From: a virus
DNA: 64,000 nucleotides
Direction: 5' to 3' (one strand)
IMG/VR virus record: IMGVR_UViG_3300037247_000655
Span: 62,001 to 126,000 of that record
Position 1 is the stretch's first letter. Every line of letters begins with the position of its first letter. Made by a program: the position numbers and the translations under genes. Of the stretch, positions 42,876 through 51,909 are shown piece by piece. The notes under the pieces were generated by a model, which had not been told where the DNA came from, made no database searches, and saw only the letters and a list, made by a program, of their open reading frames with translations.

Positions 42876-43505
42876 TCACCCTCTCGTTGGAGTTGTTAAT
42901 GCCTTATTAATTGACCAATGACCCCTAACGAGTCGCTCTCGTATAGTCCTTTTGTTAATACCGGTTTCTTCTGCCCAAGCCGAGATGCATTGCGTTTTTT
43001 TGTTAAACGTAATCATATAATTACTACGTTTATTTCTGCTATTTTCTTTGGGTGTTGTCCATCGACAATTTTCTTTACAATAATTTCCATCGTTGTCGAT
43101 TCTATCTATCTGCAAACCAATTGGGACTTCACCCATATCATCTAAGAAATTCTTAAATTTTTTCCATCGATCACAGATAATGATCCCTCTGCCACCATAA
43201 TTCTTCCAATGCTGATCATTTTGGTTGGTACATCTTTGTATAATGCTTGACCATACATTGTAAGTTTTTCTTGTTCTACCAGCATCGTTTTTTGTATGGC
43301 CGTGTTTAACATTGTTACCTTTTCTACGTAGACATCCGCAGCTTTTAGTATTACCTCTTTTCAAACTATTCCCACAAATTATCTTTTCATTGCCACAATC
43401 ACATTTACACAGCCATTCATAATGACCATCACTACTTTTCCCTGTCGGCTTAATCACGACTAATTTATTAAATTTCTTACCAGTTAGATCTATAAAATTT
43501 GACAT
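42876..43505 (-). CDS. HNH-type homing endonuclease-like protein
   Basis: A 209-residue paralogue of the 2294-2935 gene: the C-K-C-D-C-G ... K-S-C-G-C finger (about 33-58), N-Y-G-G-R-G-I, the D-R-I-D-N-D-G-N-Y-C..N-C-R-W-T-T block and the W-S-I-N-K-A-L-T-T-P-T-R C-terminus. It is inserted between a GT2 and a GT9 gene without disrupting either. Free-standing mobile gene by family. Confidence 0.75.
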   Translation of the reverse strand: MSNFIDLTGKKFNKLVVIKPTGKSSDGHYEWLCKCDCGNEKIICGNSLKRGNTKSCGCLRRKGNNVKHGHTKNDAGRTRKTYNVWSSIIQRCTNQNDQHWKNYGGRGIIICDRWKKFKNFLDDMGEVPIGLQIDRIDNDGNYCKENCRWTTPKENSRNKRSNYMITFNKKTQCISAWAEETGINKRTIRERLVRGHWSINKALTTPTRG

Positions 43506-43511
43506 AATATA

Positions 43512-44249
43512 TCATCTTAAAGTATGACCATCTCTAGTATATATTGTCACACCATTTCTATCAATGACCCTATTGACGTTTAGATGATCCATCAACATAT
43601 TGAGGTGATATTGCATACGTTTATTCCTGTGATTAAAATAGTTTTGATCTCTAATTGGCATATGCCCAGTGACTATACCAGGAGTATACACAATATTCAA
43701 CTTCCCTAAAGCACGACAAAAAAACGGAATATGATCACATGTCTTGAACAAAGCACTCCATCCACCAATTCCCCTGATCTTTTCTGTTCTACCCATCCAG
43801 AACTGAAGAACAATATCCCATAGATCAAAGTTTCTTAGTCGACTGCGCGGATTTGGCTTAAAAATAAGCGCATTGTCTTCTATGTGGAGTGAACTTTGAT
43901 ACTGGGGGTGGCCATCAACTTGTCCTCCTACAATGTCGATTTCTGTATTGTTTTCGAGAATTTCCAACCATTTTGATAATTGTGTCCTGTCATTAAAAAT
44001 AAAATCATCATCAAGAGTTACTACATACGGCGTATCAACCTTACTAAGTGCAAGATTACGGCCAGCCGAAACACCACTATCGTACGGCATTAATAGATGT
44101 TCTGCTCCTGTAATAGAATGTGGTTTAGCACTGTCATCTGCTACAATTATTCTAATATCAGGATACATCATTCTGATGCTATAAATCAGCCTATCTACAC
44201 ATCTAGGTCGTTCAAATGTTTTGACTATCAGAGTTACTTTGTCTCGCAT
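43512..44249 (-). CDS. Glycosyltransferase family 2
   Basis: A 245-residue GT-A protein: L-I-V-K-T-F-E-R-P at 7-15, I-I-V-A-D-D-S at about 33-39, and the metal-binding V-T-L-D-D-D-F near residue 77. Downstream, G-I-G-G-W and a W-D-I-V region are consistent with acceptor binding. Starts inside the end of the dnaE N-half (16-base overlap), so it is the first gene of the island between the dnaE halves. Confidence 0.83.
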   Translation of the reverse strand: MRDKVTLIVKTFERPRCVDRLIYSIRMMYPDIRIIVADDSAKPHSITGAEHLLMPYDSGVSAGRNLALSKVDTPYVVTLDDDFIFNDRTQLSKWLEILENNTEIDIVGGQVDGHPQYQSSLHIEDNALIFKPNPRSRLRNFDLWDIVLQFWMGRTEKIRGIGGWSALFKTCDHIPFFCRALGKLNIVYTPGIVTGHMPIRDQNYFNHRNKRMQYHLNMLMDHLNVNRVIDRNGVTIYTRDGHTLR

Positions 44250-46609
44250 TCTTGCACCTCTTTGAATTCTTCGTCTAACACAGAATCTGCTGATTCTCCA
44301 TTAATTAGATCCATCGCTTTCCATAGCTTATCCAACGCTACGACCCCCAGAAAATCGAATTTCACCGCCCCCATAGCTTCTGCATCAGACATCTCTAGAC
44401 CGACAACTCTATCTTTATTTTTGGCATCATAAACCATTGGTACAAGTTCTTCTATGGGCCTATCTGCTATAACGACACCAGCAGCATGTTTTGATTGTGA
44501 TTTTTTAGTACCTTCGATTCTCATAGCCTGATCAAACAACGGCTTATACCACTCGTAAGCATCTTTTACTTGTTCAATATGGTGTATCGCCCATTGTAAG
44601 ATACCATAATCGTCACCATGATCTTCTCTTGCTTGCCTTAACTCATCAGATATAGACGCCTCATCAGGTATATGACGTGTAATATCGTTACATAAATCAT
44701 GGGGAGTCATACATATATCATCTGCGTTCTTTCCCTCTTTGATTGATTTCACTTTCATAAGATGCTTGACAGTATCTGGATGAGCACGGAACACTTCTTT
44801 CAAAGCTGCTTTACCCTGGAGTCTTCCGAACGTAATCATTTGCGCAACGTATTCTTCACCCCATCTCTTTTTCAGATACGTAATGACTTCGTTGCGAAAC
44901 ACAACCCCTATATCCGTATCAATATCAGGAAGGCTAATATGACCCTTATGGATAGTTACATCTTTGTTGGTGTCCAATTCACAAGATTCAACTATTGTTA
45001 TACCAAGACCATGTGCCAAATGTGAGTTAGATGGATTAGTAGACGGCTTCTCTTTGATCATATCAGCCAAGTACATCCACATACGAGAATTATTGGCATC
45101 AATCCATTCAACTTCCTTCCTCATCATATCCGTAAACACCACGGGGTCAAATGGATCTTTACAATATTGTTCTATTCGTCCAGCCAGGTGAAGAGAGACA
45201 TATTTCCTGTCTGAGTCTATATCCCTTGTGTGTAATAGTTCAAAGTTATCAGACATCCAAGACATGAAACTAGTATGCCCGACATCAAAGTGAGGTGGTA
45301 TGTTACGACTCATATTATAGAATCTTTCAAAATACAAACCGTATTTGATCGGATCTATTCCTGTTATTCCTGTTAGATAATTGATAAGTGATCCTGCTCC
45401 AGAACCTCGTCCCTTGCCTCTTGGTCCGTTGGATTCGTCTACGAACTTACATGCATCCCAAACTATAAGAAAATAATCTGCTAATCCGGCCTCTTGGATG
45501 ACTATGAGTTCCCTTTTTAATCTTTTCCAATATGTAGCCTTTTGTGATTGATCAAGATGGGACAACTTTTCCTTAGCACCTTCTATACACAGGTGTTTGA
45601 GATATTCTATAGAATTCATGCCAAGTTTTTTAGACTCATCATTTGTAAAAATTGGCAAATACGGATTATGGCCAAGCGATGAGTATTCTATACGATCTGC
45701 TATGTCTAATGTCGCTTGCAGTTCTGCTTCCGTAAATGTCTCCCGCATTTCTTCGTATGACGGTATATAGTACTTATCAGAAACAAAAAAGTCCATTACA
45801 TCTTGGCCGGTGGAGATTTTGTAGTCTTGCGCCTCTTTTGTTGTATGGAGACTTGCATACAAAAGCAATCGTTGGTCCTCAGCATCTTCTTGTCTACAAT
45901 AATGGGCATCAATGGTGGCGACTGTGGGAACACCAGTTTCTATACTTAGCTCACGGAGACATTCGACAACCACAGTTTGAATTCCCATCGATTCGTCCTG
46001 TAATTCTAAATAATAATTGTCTTTTCCGAATATCTCTATATGCTTTTGAATTATTGCTTTGCCAACTTCTAACCAATCTGGTTTTAGATACTTTCTAGCC
46101 TCAGCAACATTGTGATTACGACCAGCCATGATAGCTTCTTTAAAATCTATAAACAGCTCCATAGATAACTCCCCTGCGATGCACGCAGTCAGGAATATGA
46201 GATTTCTACGTTTTGCGAATTTAGCTATGCCAGTCAGATCTATTCTAGGTTTTCGATAGAAGTGGTCCGGTTTATTAGTTTCAGATACCAACCGCATTAA
46301 ATCTTCGATTCCTTGATCGTTTTTAGCAAGAACTATTAAGTGATGTCTTTTGTTGTTGGCGTTGTTTTTTATAGTTGGGTCTTGTTCACAGACATATAGT
46401 TCACATCCGATAATGGGTTTGATTTTTGCTTTTCGTGCTGCATCATAGAATGTCTTCATACAGCTTATATTTCCATGGTCTGAAATTGTGCAAGCAGGAA
46501 GTCCCAACTCAACACATCTGTTAACTATGTCTTTTGGTGAACAAAGTCCGTCCAATAAACTAAAGTATGAATGTAAATGAAGTGGGACATATGTTTTTGT
46601 ATTATTCAT
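44234..46609 (-). CDS. dnaE: DNA polymerase III alpha, N-terminal half of split DnaE
   Basis: A 791-residue protein: PHP domain (H-L-H-S-Y-F-S-L-L-D-G at 11-21, S-D-H-G, G-C-E-L-Y-V, T-I-D-A-H-Y), GRGSGAGS, F-E-R-F, then the palm with P-D-I-D-T-D (about 555) and the third catalytic Asp in K-F-D-F-L-G (about 747). It ends about 45 residues later, in the linker before 'FQLE', which is in the 32284-34152 gene. An unusual insertion of about 115 residues lies between F-E-R-F and P-D-I-D-T-D. The PHP metal ligands look intact, so proofreading is possible. Confidence 0.94.
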   Translation of the reverse strand: MNNTKTYVPLHLHSYFSLLDGLCSPKDIVNRCVELGLPACTISDHGNISCMKTFYDAARKAKIKPIIGCELYVCEQDPTIKNNANNKRHHLIVLAKNDQGIEDLMRLVSETNKPDHFYRKPRIDLTGIAKFAKRRNLIFLTACIAGELSMELFIDFKEAIMAGRNHNVAEARKYLKPDWLEVGKAIIQKHIEIFGKDNYYLELQDESMGIQTVVVECLRELSIETGVPTVATIDAHYCRQEDAEDQRLLLYASLHTTKEAQDYKISTGQDVMDFFVSDKYYIPSYEEMRETFTEAELQATLDIADRIEYSSLGHNPYLPIFTNDESKKLGMNSIEYLKHLCIEGAKEKLSHLDQSQKATYWKRLKRELIVIQEAGLADYFLIVWDACKFVDESNGPRGKGRGSGAGSLINYLTGITGIDPIKYGLYFERFYNMSRNIPPHFDVGHTSFMSWMSDNFELLHTRDIDSDRKYVSLHLAGRIEQYCKDPFDPVVFTDMMRKEVEWIDANNSRMWMYLADMIKEKPSTNPSNSHLAHGLGITIVESCELDTNKDVTIHKGHISLPDIDTDIGVVFRNEVITYLKKRWGEEYVAQMITFGRLQGKAALKEVFRAHPDTVKHLMKVKSIKEGKNADDICMTPHDLCNDITRHIPDEASISDELRQAREDHGDDYGILQWAIHHIEQVKDAYEWYKPLFDQAMRIEGTKKSQSKHAAGVVIADRPIEELVPMVYDAKNKDRVVGLEMSDAEAMGAVKFDFLGVVALDKLWKAMDLINGESADSVLDEEFKEVQECETK

Positions 46610-47555
46610 TATCTACTCCCGGTTTTCCAATTGCTAGCTGCTGTTCGTATGTCAACTTGGCATATTTGTTTTTCACAAAGTCTCCTCCAGAAGTATGTAA
46701 ATCGCTCCACACCCTATCACAGATACCATTGCGACCGAAAGAACACATCTTACAAGACCAGTGCTTATTTCTTCGTATCAACGTATCGTTCTTTACAGTT
46801 CTTAAAAAGTCATAGAGAAACTCGACGGTACCAATAAGATCATTGCGAGATAATGCAATTGTTATTGGGCCACCACTATTAGCATAAAAGAAGGTGATAA
46901 TTATATTCTTGTATTGTGGATAAAGAAAGAATGCTGCTAGGTGGTATAGTCTAGGTTGTACTTCTCTCATCAGAACTTTTTCGTCAATTGGTTCCTGTGT
47001 ATGAAAATTTGTTCTATTACCAGATTTCCAGTCTATTATTTCTAAAGTATCTTTGTCTATTTCACGGGTTAGATCAATGAAACCTCGCACAGTAAACTGT
47101 TTCTCTTCTCCTTCATTATTTGAGCATTTCCATTCTTCTCCAGGCATCTCCAGAGAAAACCATTGTTCTGCTTCTAATACATCTACTAAATAGGGATTAT
47201 AAAATTCATCAGCAAGTACGGTCTCAAGAGCAACTCTACACTTCTTGAAGTCAGCAGCTTCCTTTAGGGCACCAGTTTCTCTATCTACACGAGTAGTAAC
47301 TTTCCTGATCTGTATTTCTGGAGAATTTTGAGTGTGCTCGTCCCATGCTCTATTCAGCAACCACATCGGATCAACATTGGTTTTGCCACGTTTTTTTAGC
47401 CGAGCCATCCATTCCAGAGCCTGATGTATGATGCTACCCTGAAGAGCCGCCTTACCAGTTTTAGATTCTAGACCTAAAAGGTAATGCAGATAATAAGCGA
47501 ATTGGCAATGATTATATGTCCCAATTGCACTAGAGCTACATCTTACAATTTTCAT
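46602..47555 (-). CDS. RecB/Cas4-like PD-(D/E)XK nuclease
   Basis: A 317-residue protein: S-x-I-x-x-Y-x-x-C-x-x-x-Y-x-L opening, GSIIHQALE (motif with His), V-R-G-F-I-D-L (catalytic Asp), E-I-I-D-W-K-S-G (E-x-K-type motif: D-W-K), Q-x-x-x-Y, and C-x-x-C...C near the C-terminus. The first Cys plus the last three could hold a 4Fe-4S cluster as in Cas4/AddB. Probably processes DNA ends in replication or recombination. Coupled by overlap to the dnaE N-half. Confidence 0.82.
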   Translation of the reverse strand: MKIVRCSSSAIGTYNHCQFAYYLHYLLGLESKTGKAALQGSIIHQALEWMARLKKRGKTNVDPMWLLNRAWDEHTQNSPEIQIRKVTTRVDRETGALKEAADFKKCRVALETVLADEFYNPYLVDVLEAEQWFSLEMPGEEWKCSNNEGEEKQFTVRGFIDLTREIDKDTLEIIDWKSGNRTNFHTQEPIDEKVLMREVQPRLYHLAAFFLYPQYKNIIITFFYANSGGPITIALSRNDLIGTVEFLYDFLRTVKNDTLIRRNKHWSCKMCSFGRNGICDRVWSDLHTSGGDFVKNKYAKLTYEQQLAIGKPGVDNE

Positions 47556-47857
47556 ATGTAGAAACTCCTAAAATATATCTCTAGAGCCGGAACACAATGG
47601 CAATACGATGGGGGAAATTCTAGAGTGTAACAAGCTGCACTAACAACCTGTGAATTGCTTAATAATAACGAACCCCTAATTGCTATGCGTCTCCGAAATC
47701 TATTCCATTTAGACAGGAGAGGCATATTCACTTTTGGCCAATGTTTATCAATGAATATCTTCCACCACAATACTTCAAATCTGAAAATAATTTCACCTAT
47801 ATCATGAGTCATCCAGTTCCTGTGCGATCCGTGATAGTTCCTGAACAATACCCTCAT
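47552..47857 (-). CDS. Small hypothetical protein
   Basis: A 101-residue protein rich in aromatic and basic residues; its stop overlaps the nuclease start by ATGA. An AGGA-like site lies about nine bases before the ATG. No family recognised and no membrane segment clear enough to claim. It follows a 70-base gap after the pyrophosphohydrolase gene, in which nothing else is seen. Confidence 0.45.
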   Translation of the reverse strand: MRVLFRNYHGSHRNWMTHDIGEIIFRFEVLWWKIFIDKHWPKVNMPLLSKWNRFRRRIAIRGSLLLSNSQVVSAACYTLEFPPSYCHCVPALEIYFRSFYI

Positions 47858-47927
47858 TGATATGGTTCCTGTTTATTCTGACGACTCCGTCTCTCGCGAT
47901 TCAAGGCCATCAATTACACGAGGAACT

Positions 47928-48320
47928 TTAGTCGTTCTTCCCTCGGTTACCACAGTGTTCGTACCACGCCTTGACACGTGGAGTTACGTCGTCCAGGTCA
48001 TCTCTACCACACTCCTGGAAGTGCATAATAGCATTAGCGTTAAACACAACCGCTGCTAAGTGATCTTCATCAGACTCACCACGCTCAAAGGATGCTATGT
48101 GCCGTTTCATACTAGCGAGAAACCGGCTATATGGCATCCCCTTAGCCCAATTCCATTCATCATACTTTTTTGCGCCACTGCTGTAGTGTAATGCCGTTCG
48201 TTGTTCGGCGAGTGGAGGGATGAGGTCAAACCTTGGTTTTCCATCGTCTGTATCTCGAACAGCACCGCCATCAAACTTCTGTCGTTCACCAGAATCCTTA
48301 ATATCAAACTGCTTAGCCAT
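47928..48320 (-). CDS. MazG-like dNTP pyrophosphohydrolase (DUF5664)
   Basis: Two in-frame ATGs (48326, 48320); the second has the better GGAG spacing. About 130 residues with F-D-G-G-A-V-R-D, G-K-P-R-F-D-L-I-P-P, HYSSGAKKYDEWNW..G and a C-terminal helix D-E-D-H-L-A-A-V-V-F-N-A-x-A-I-M-H-F, the pattern of the phage dATP/dGTP diphosphohydrolase N-terminal family. It probably trims the dNTP pool. Overlaps the primase end. Confidence 0.8.
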   Translation of the reverse strand: MAKQFDIKDSGERQKFDGGAVRDTDDGKPRFDLIPPLAEQRTALHYSSGAKKYDEWNWAKGMPYSRFLASMKRHIASFERGESDEDHLAAVVFNANAIMHFQECGRDDLDDVTPRVKAWYEHCGNRGKND

Positions 48321-49479
48321 TTCCATTCTCCATTACATAACCGTCAGAAAAAACCTCAGATCTAGATGTCTGTTGTAAAATAGGACCAATCTTACTCGCT
48401 ATGTCACTTGGTAACATATCTCCAATATCACCTTCTGTATCGGGTGTCACACAAAATACCCTAAAATAGTGTTGGAAATCTTCCTTGATTCTATCCATTG
48501 CTGTCTGTCCGGCTTTATCGTTATCGAACGTACATATAACAGTCAATGCTCCAGCATTTTGAAGCATCAAACGTTGTTGTTTAGATATACTTAATCCAAG
48601 CAATGCTACGCTGTTTCTAATACCAGCAGCCTCGTAAGCCCAGACATCCCCTGGCCCTTCACACAATATTGCTGTACCAGTTTTCCCTATGAATGGCTTC
48701 GCGTACCAAGAGTTATATAAACACAATCCCCCTCGCAACCCCTTTGAGTGTTTCCATTTGGTATACACAGCACTGTATTCAGAATCTGGACACGATGTTC
48801 TATCCGGATGATGGTGCAAACCACAGTCATCACATTTATTATATATACTTCTACCAGACCATCCTACAACATATCTGCCAGTAATATCTAATATGGGGAA
48901 AAATGCCCTTTTGTACATCTGTTTCCCTTTGATATTACAAAAAGATATATGATACTTAGCTATTATCTCTGGTGATACACCTCTATTCGGATAATAAACC
49001 TGATCAGCCTGGAGCTTAGACACTACCGTTGACAATGGTAATCCATTATTTATCTTGGTGACGATGCTTTTTCTCTTGTGCAGTTTTATTACTTTAGATA
49101 TCTCTATATCCTGGGCAGTTGTTTCGCTTGTTCCAAACTGATCCAAACCAAGAGCTTGAGCTACGAATTTTACTGATTGATGAAACTCCCATTTCTTTCC
49201 TGTCTTGCGACTCATAGTCCCTCGCACTAGACCAAAAATACTATTTGAAGGACCTGTCAACGGATCGCGGTGGCACCCCCTTGTTTTGCACTCAAAATGG
49301 TTAGATTGTAATGCCCAGAACAAGCCCCTGTCATTATCACCATCATGAATAGGGCAAGCACTTTGAATATAGTCGTGCCGTTCAGTAAATTCTACACCCA
49401 TAGCATCAAAGATTTCACAAACTCTTTCACAAGCCCTGGCTTGAATAAACTCTACTTGACTCGCATTGAATCTTTGCAC
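48313..49479 (-). CDS. dnaG: DnaG-type primase
   Basis: A 388-residue protein with a GTG start and AAGGA site. N-terminal zinc finger: C-P-I-H near 42 and C-x4-C near 64-69. The TOPRIM domain has I-L-C-E-G-P-G-D near 264 and C-T-F-D-N-D-K-A-G near 307. An extra cysteine cluster (C-x-x-C...C near 205-220) sits between them. No helicase-binding C-terminal domain of E. coli length is present. It primes lagging strands with the adjacent DnaB-like helicase. Confidence 0.9.
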   Translation of the reverse strand: MQRFNASQVEFIQARACERVCEIFDAMGVEFTERHDYIQSACPIHDGDNDRGLFWALQSNHFECKTRGCHRDPLTGPSNSIFGLVRGTMSRKTGKKWEFHQSVKFVAQALGLDQFGTSETTAQDIEISKVIKLHKRKSIVTKINNGLPLSTVVSKLQADQVYYPNRGVSPEIIAKYHISFCNIKGKQMYKRAFFPILDITGRYVVGWSGRSIYNKCDDCGLHHHPDRTSCPDSEYSAVYTKWKHSKGLRGGLCLYNSWYAKPFIGKTGTAILCEGPGDVWAYEAAGIRNSVALLGLSISKQQRLMLQNAGALTVICTFDNDKAGQTAMDRIKEDFQHYFRVFCVTPDTEGDIGDMLPSDIASKIGPILQQTSRSEVFSDGYVMENGNG

Positions 49480-49481
49480 TG

Positions 49482-50921
49482 CTATGATTCCTTAGCTTTA
49501 TTTTCTAAAGAAGACTTAACTACGGCAGAAAATGTTTGTCCTTCTATGAACTTGCCTACCTCAAGCTTCTCTACCACGTTTATATATTCACCACTTTCCA
49601 TACCAGCTCCAAATCTAGTATCTGTTACCACCAACTTCTTTGTACCATTTATTGGGGGATCTTCGTTTAGTTCGGTTTGTGTTTTCTTTTTCAATATAGT
49701 AAAATTGGAACATAACCACGCAATCCTGTCAGAACCCGACACTACCTCTGACCCTTCTTTTTCTATCCCGTCTCTATTAAGTTGAACAGTAGCCAATACT
49801 GGTAGTTTGAATTTAACGGCAAAGTTGTGTAGTGCCGTCACAAGAAAACCAAGCAATTGATACTCCTGTAACCCCTTCTTCAAACCACCATCATCCATGA
49901 GTTTAAGATAATCATATATAATTAGACACGGTTTTGCTGCGCCGCTGTGTGTAAATCCAACCTTCTTTGATAACCATCTTCTTGCTATGGACATGATCGC
50001 ATGCGGAGCTAAGCCCGCTACCGAAAAATGATCTATGGACAGACCTTCTATCTTATCTTGACAACTCCATAATGCTTCCTCTTCTTGCTTGTTGTGCTTA
50101 AAACTTCCAGTCTCTATGCGATTCAAATCTATGCCTGACACTAAAGATGATAGGCGGTGCAACTGGATGTCGCTTGTTAACTCTGTGTCTAAATACAATA
50201 CTGGAATTCCATGCTCTGCTATATTACATGCTACGTTGATGCAGAAAAAACTTTTTCCAATTTTAGTTCTAGCACCTACAACATTTACGGTAGCAGGTCT
50301 CAATCCTCCTCCGATTGCATTATCCCAAGCGGGAAACCCTGTCGGCAAGCCTACTATGTCCTGTGGTGTCTCTGCCAGGGCTTTCATCACACTATCGAAT
50401 TGTTGCCCAAGAGATACAACGGTAGCACCCTGATCCATAATCTGTCCTGTGAATCCAAAGATAGGTTCCTCTATCTGTCCAATTATATCGTCGACATCTT
50501 CTGCCCCTGTGATTTTCTTTAGATTGTTCTGAACAGCAACCGCTGCCATATATCCTTGTCTTGCTATGGATAGCTTGTATACAGCTATCACTAATGATCT
50601 AATATTATCTTTAGATGATTCATTCTCTCCTATTATCGCCTCTAGGTATTCAGTGTGTTTCCCGTCATTTACGAAATTGTCGCAATTAAGAATTTTTGCT
50701 GCTGCTTGAATACTAGGAATATCAAAAGTCTTAGCATCATCATGACTAACAAGATGGGAAAGTATTTTGAATAACTCTTGATTGATTGGCCAATAAAAAT
50801 CCTTCACACCAATAAGGTCTTCAACTTCGAAAAAACAATCGGTGCCATATGTGGTTATACCAGAAAGTATAGCACGCTCCATACCTGCATCTTGTAATAT
50901 AGCATTTGATTTACTTTTCAT
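49482..50921 (-). CDS. dnaB: Replicative helicase, DnaB family
   Basis: ATG at 50921 overlaps the previous stop (TGATG). 479 residues: an N-terminal helical domain (E-R-A-I-L-S-G) and a RecA-like motor with Walker A G-A-R-T-K-I-G-K-S near 217, V-L-Y-L-D-T-E-L near 240, Walker B L-I-I-Y-D-Y-L-K near 320 and the V-Q-L-N-R motif near 380. Hexameric 5'-3' unwinding at the fork; encoded next to the primase. Confidence 0.92.
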   Translation of the reverse strand: MKSKSNAILQDAGMERAILSGITTYGTDCFFEVEDLIGVKDFYWPINQELFKILSHLVSHDDAKTFDIPSIQAAAKILNCDNFVNDGKHTEYLEAIIGENESSKDNIRSLVIAVYKLSIARQGYMAAVAVQNNLKKITGAEDVDDIIGQIEEPIFGFTGQIMDQGATVVSLGQQFDSVMKALAETPQDIVGLPTGFPAWDNAIGGGLRPATVNVVGARTKIGKSFFCINVACNIAEHGIPVLYLDTELTSDIQLHRLSSLVSGIDLNRIETGSFKHNKQEEEALWSCQDKIEGLSIDHFSVAGLAPHAIMSIARRWLSKKVGFTHSGAAKPCLIIYDYLKLMDDGGLKKGLQEYQLLGFLVTALHNFAVKFKLPVLATVQLNRDGIEKEGSEVVSGSDRIAWLCSNFTILKKKTQTELNEDPPINGTKKLVVTDTRFGAGMESGEYINVVEKLEVGKFIEGQTFSAVVKSSLENKAKES

Positions 50922-51493
50922 CAAACAAATCTACTCTTTGTACCCATTAGACATTTCTTACATTTTTGACCCATTTCTCCACCAGGTCTATTAGATTGGA
51001 ACATACTATCACATTCACTACACTCAACATCATAGCTATTTATTTGTGGTCGCTTTACTTGGATAGTTTTAGTTTTCTCAGCTAAAATCTTGTTCTTCTC
51101 TATCTCAATTGGATCTGGATTATTTGTAATAAAACGGACTCCATCAGTTTGTTTCTGTACCGCAGTCTTCCTTCTTGAATCAATATCTGGAGGACTACCT
51201 TCTTCATCTTTATTTACTGATTTAGATTTTTTAGATGTCTTTTTTCTACTAACCTTTTTCTTTAAGGCTTTTGGTGGTTTTGTGGTTGGTGTTTGTTGCA
51301 GCTCAAGAACATTGGATAACATATCTGCAACCTGACGCAATGCAGCTTCCGCATCTTGAATTGTTAACTTAGCAATGAACGCTTTTGCCGAAGGTACACT
51401 TAAAGTTTCTCCGGTAAGTCGCTCATACCCCTCACAAACTATATCCCAGTTTCCTGTGCGAATACCTTCTGCTATATACTCAATAGGACTCAT
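50921..51493 (-). CDS. Hypothetical protein with lysine-rich linker and zinc ribbon
   Basis: ATG 51493 overlaps the previous stop (TGATG) and has GAGGGGAG upstream; 190 residues. An N-terminal helical domain (1-70), a Lys/Ser-rich disordered linker (75-100) and a C-terminal C-x-x-C...C-x-x-C zinc ribbon. It sits directly before dnaB, where phages often encode a helicase loader or ssDNA-binding mediator. That role is a positional guess. Confidence 0.6.
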   Translation of the reverse strand: MSPIEYIAEGIRTGNWDIVCEGYERLTGETLSVPSAKAFIAKLTIQDAEAALRQVADMLSNVLELQQTPTTKPPKALKKKVSRKKTSKKSKSVNKDEEGSPPDIDSRRKTAVQKQTDGVRFITNNPDPIEIEKNKILAEKTKTIQVKRPQINSYDVECSECDSMFQSNRPGGEMGQKCKKCLMGTKSRFV

Positions 51494-51909
51494 CAACAAC
51501 TCCCCTCATTATATCTGGCTCTTACTAAACCATTAATACTCTGTCCAATTACTTCTATCCTACGTGCAAGGTAAACTATTCTATCAAGTCTTAGTTCAAC
51601 CTCTTTAACTAACTTATTAAGCTTAGGACGATCATCACCCAACAAACGGTTTACTACCTGTTTTGACCACCTAAGAAACGTTTGACATTCATTTGTTTTT
51701 TGCTGCAAAAATAAAGCATACTGAGCTAAAATAACTGTATCTTCAGACAGATCTACTGAAGATTGTTCTCTTAACAACTCTCTAGTAAACCCAAGAATCT
51801 TTTCAACTTCATCATTAGATGGCTGATGTTGTGGTAACCCTAATGCTTTACACCACTTATCTAGCTCATCTGAATACAATGCTATTTCATTGGTCAAATC
51901 ACTCATCAT
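51493..51909 (-). CDS. Helical protein, possible UvsY-like mediator
   Basis: A 138-residue all-helical protein with a central segment (Y-A-L-F...F-L-R-W-S-K, then L-V-K-E-V-E-L-R-L-D-R-I-V-Y-L-A-R-R-I-E-V-I). Its size (T4 UvsY is 137), helical content and position between the RecA/UvsX-type recombinase and DnaB fit a recombination mediator, but no diagnostic motif exists. Coupled at both ends by overlaps. Confidence 0.5.
   Translation of the reverse strand: MMSDLTNEIALYSDELDKWCKALGLPQHQPSNDEVEKILGFTRELLREQSSVDLSEDTVILAQYALFLQQKTNECQTFLRWSKQVVNRLLGDDRPKLNKLVKEVELRLDRIVYLARRIEVIGQSINGLVRARYNEGSC

Noticed and set aside
32284-46609. DnaE halves joined by a split intein, as in cyanobacteria
   Set aside because: Neither the end of the N-half nor the start of the C-half shows intein blocks (no C-terminal Hint N-part, no H-N-C junction), and the break is not at the cyanobacterial Y-C-F-N site.
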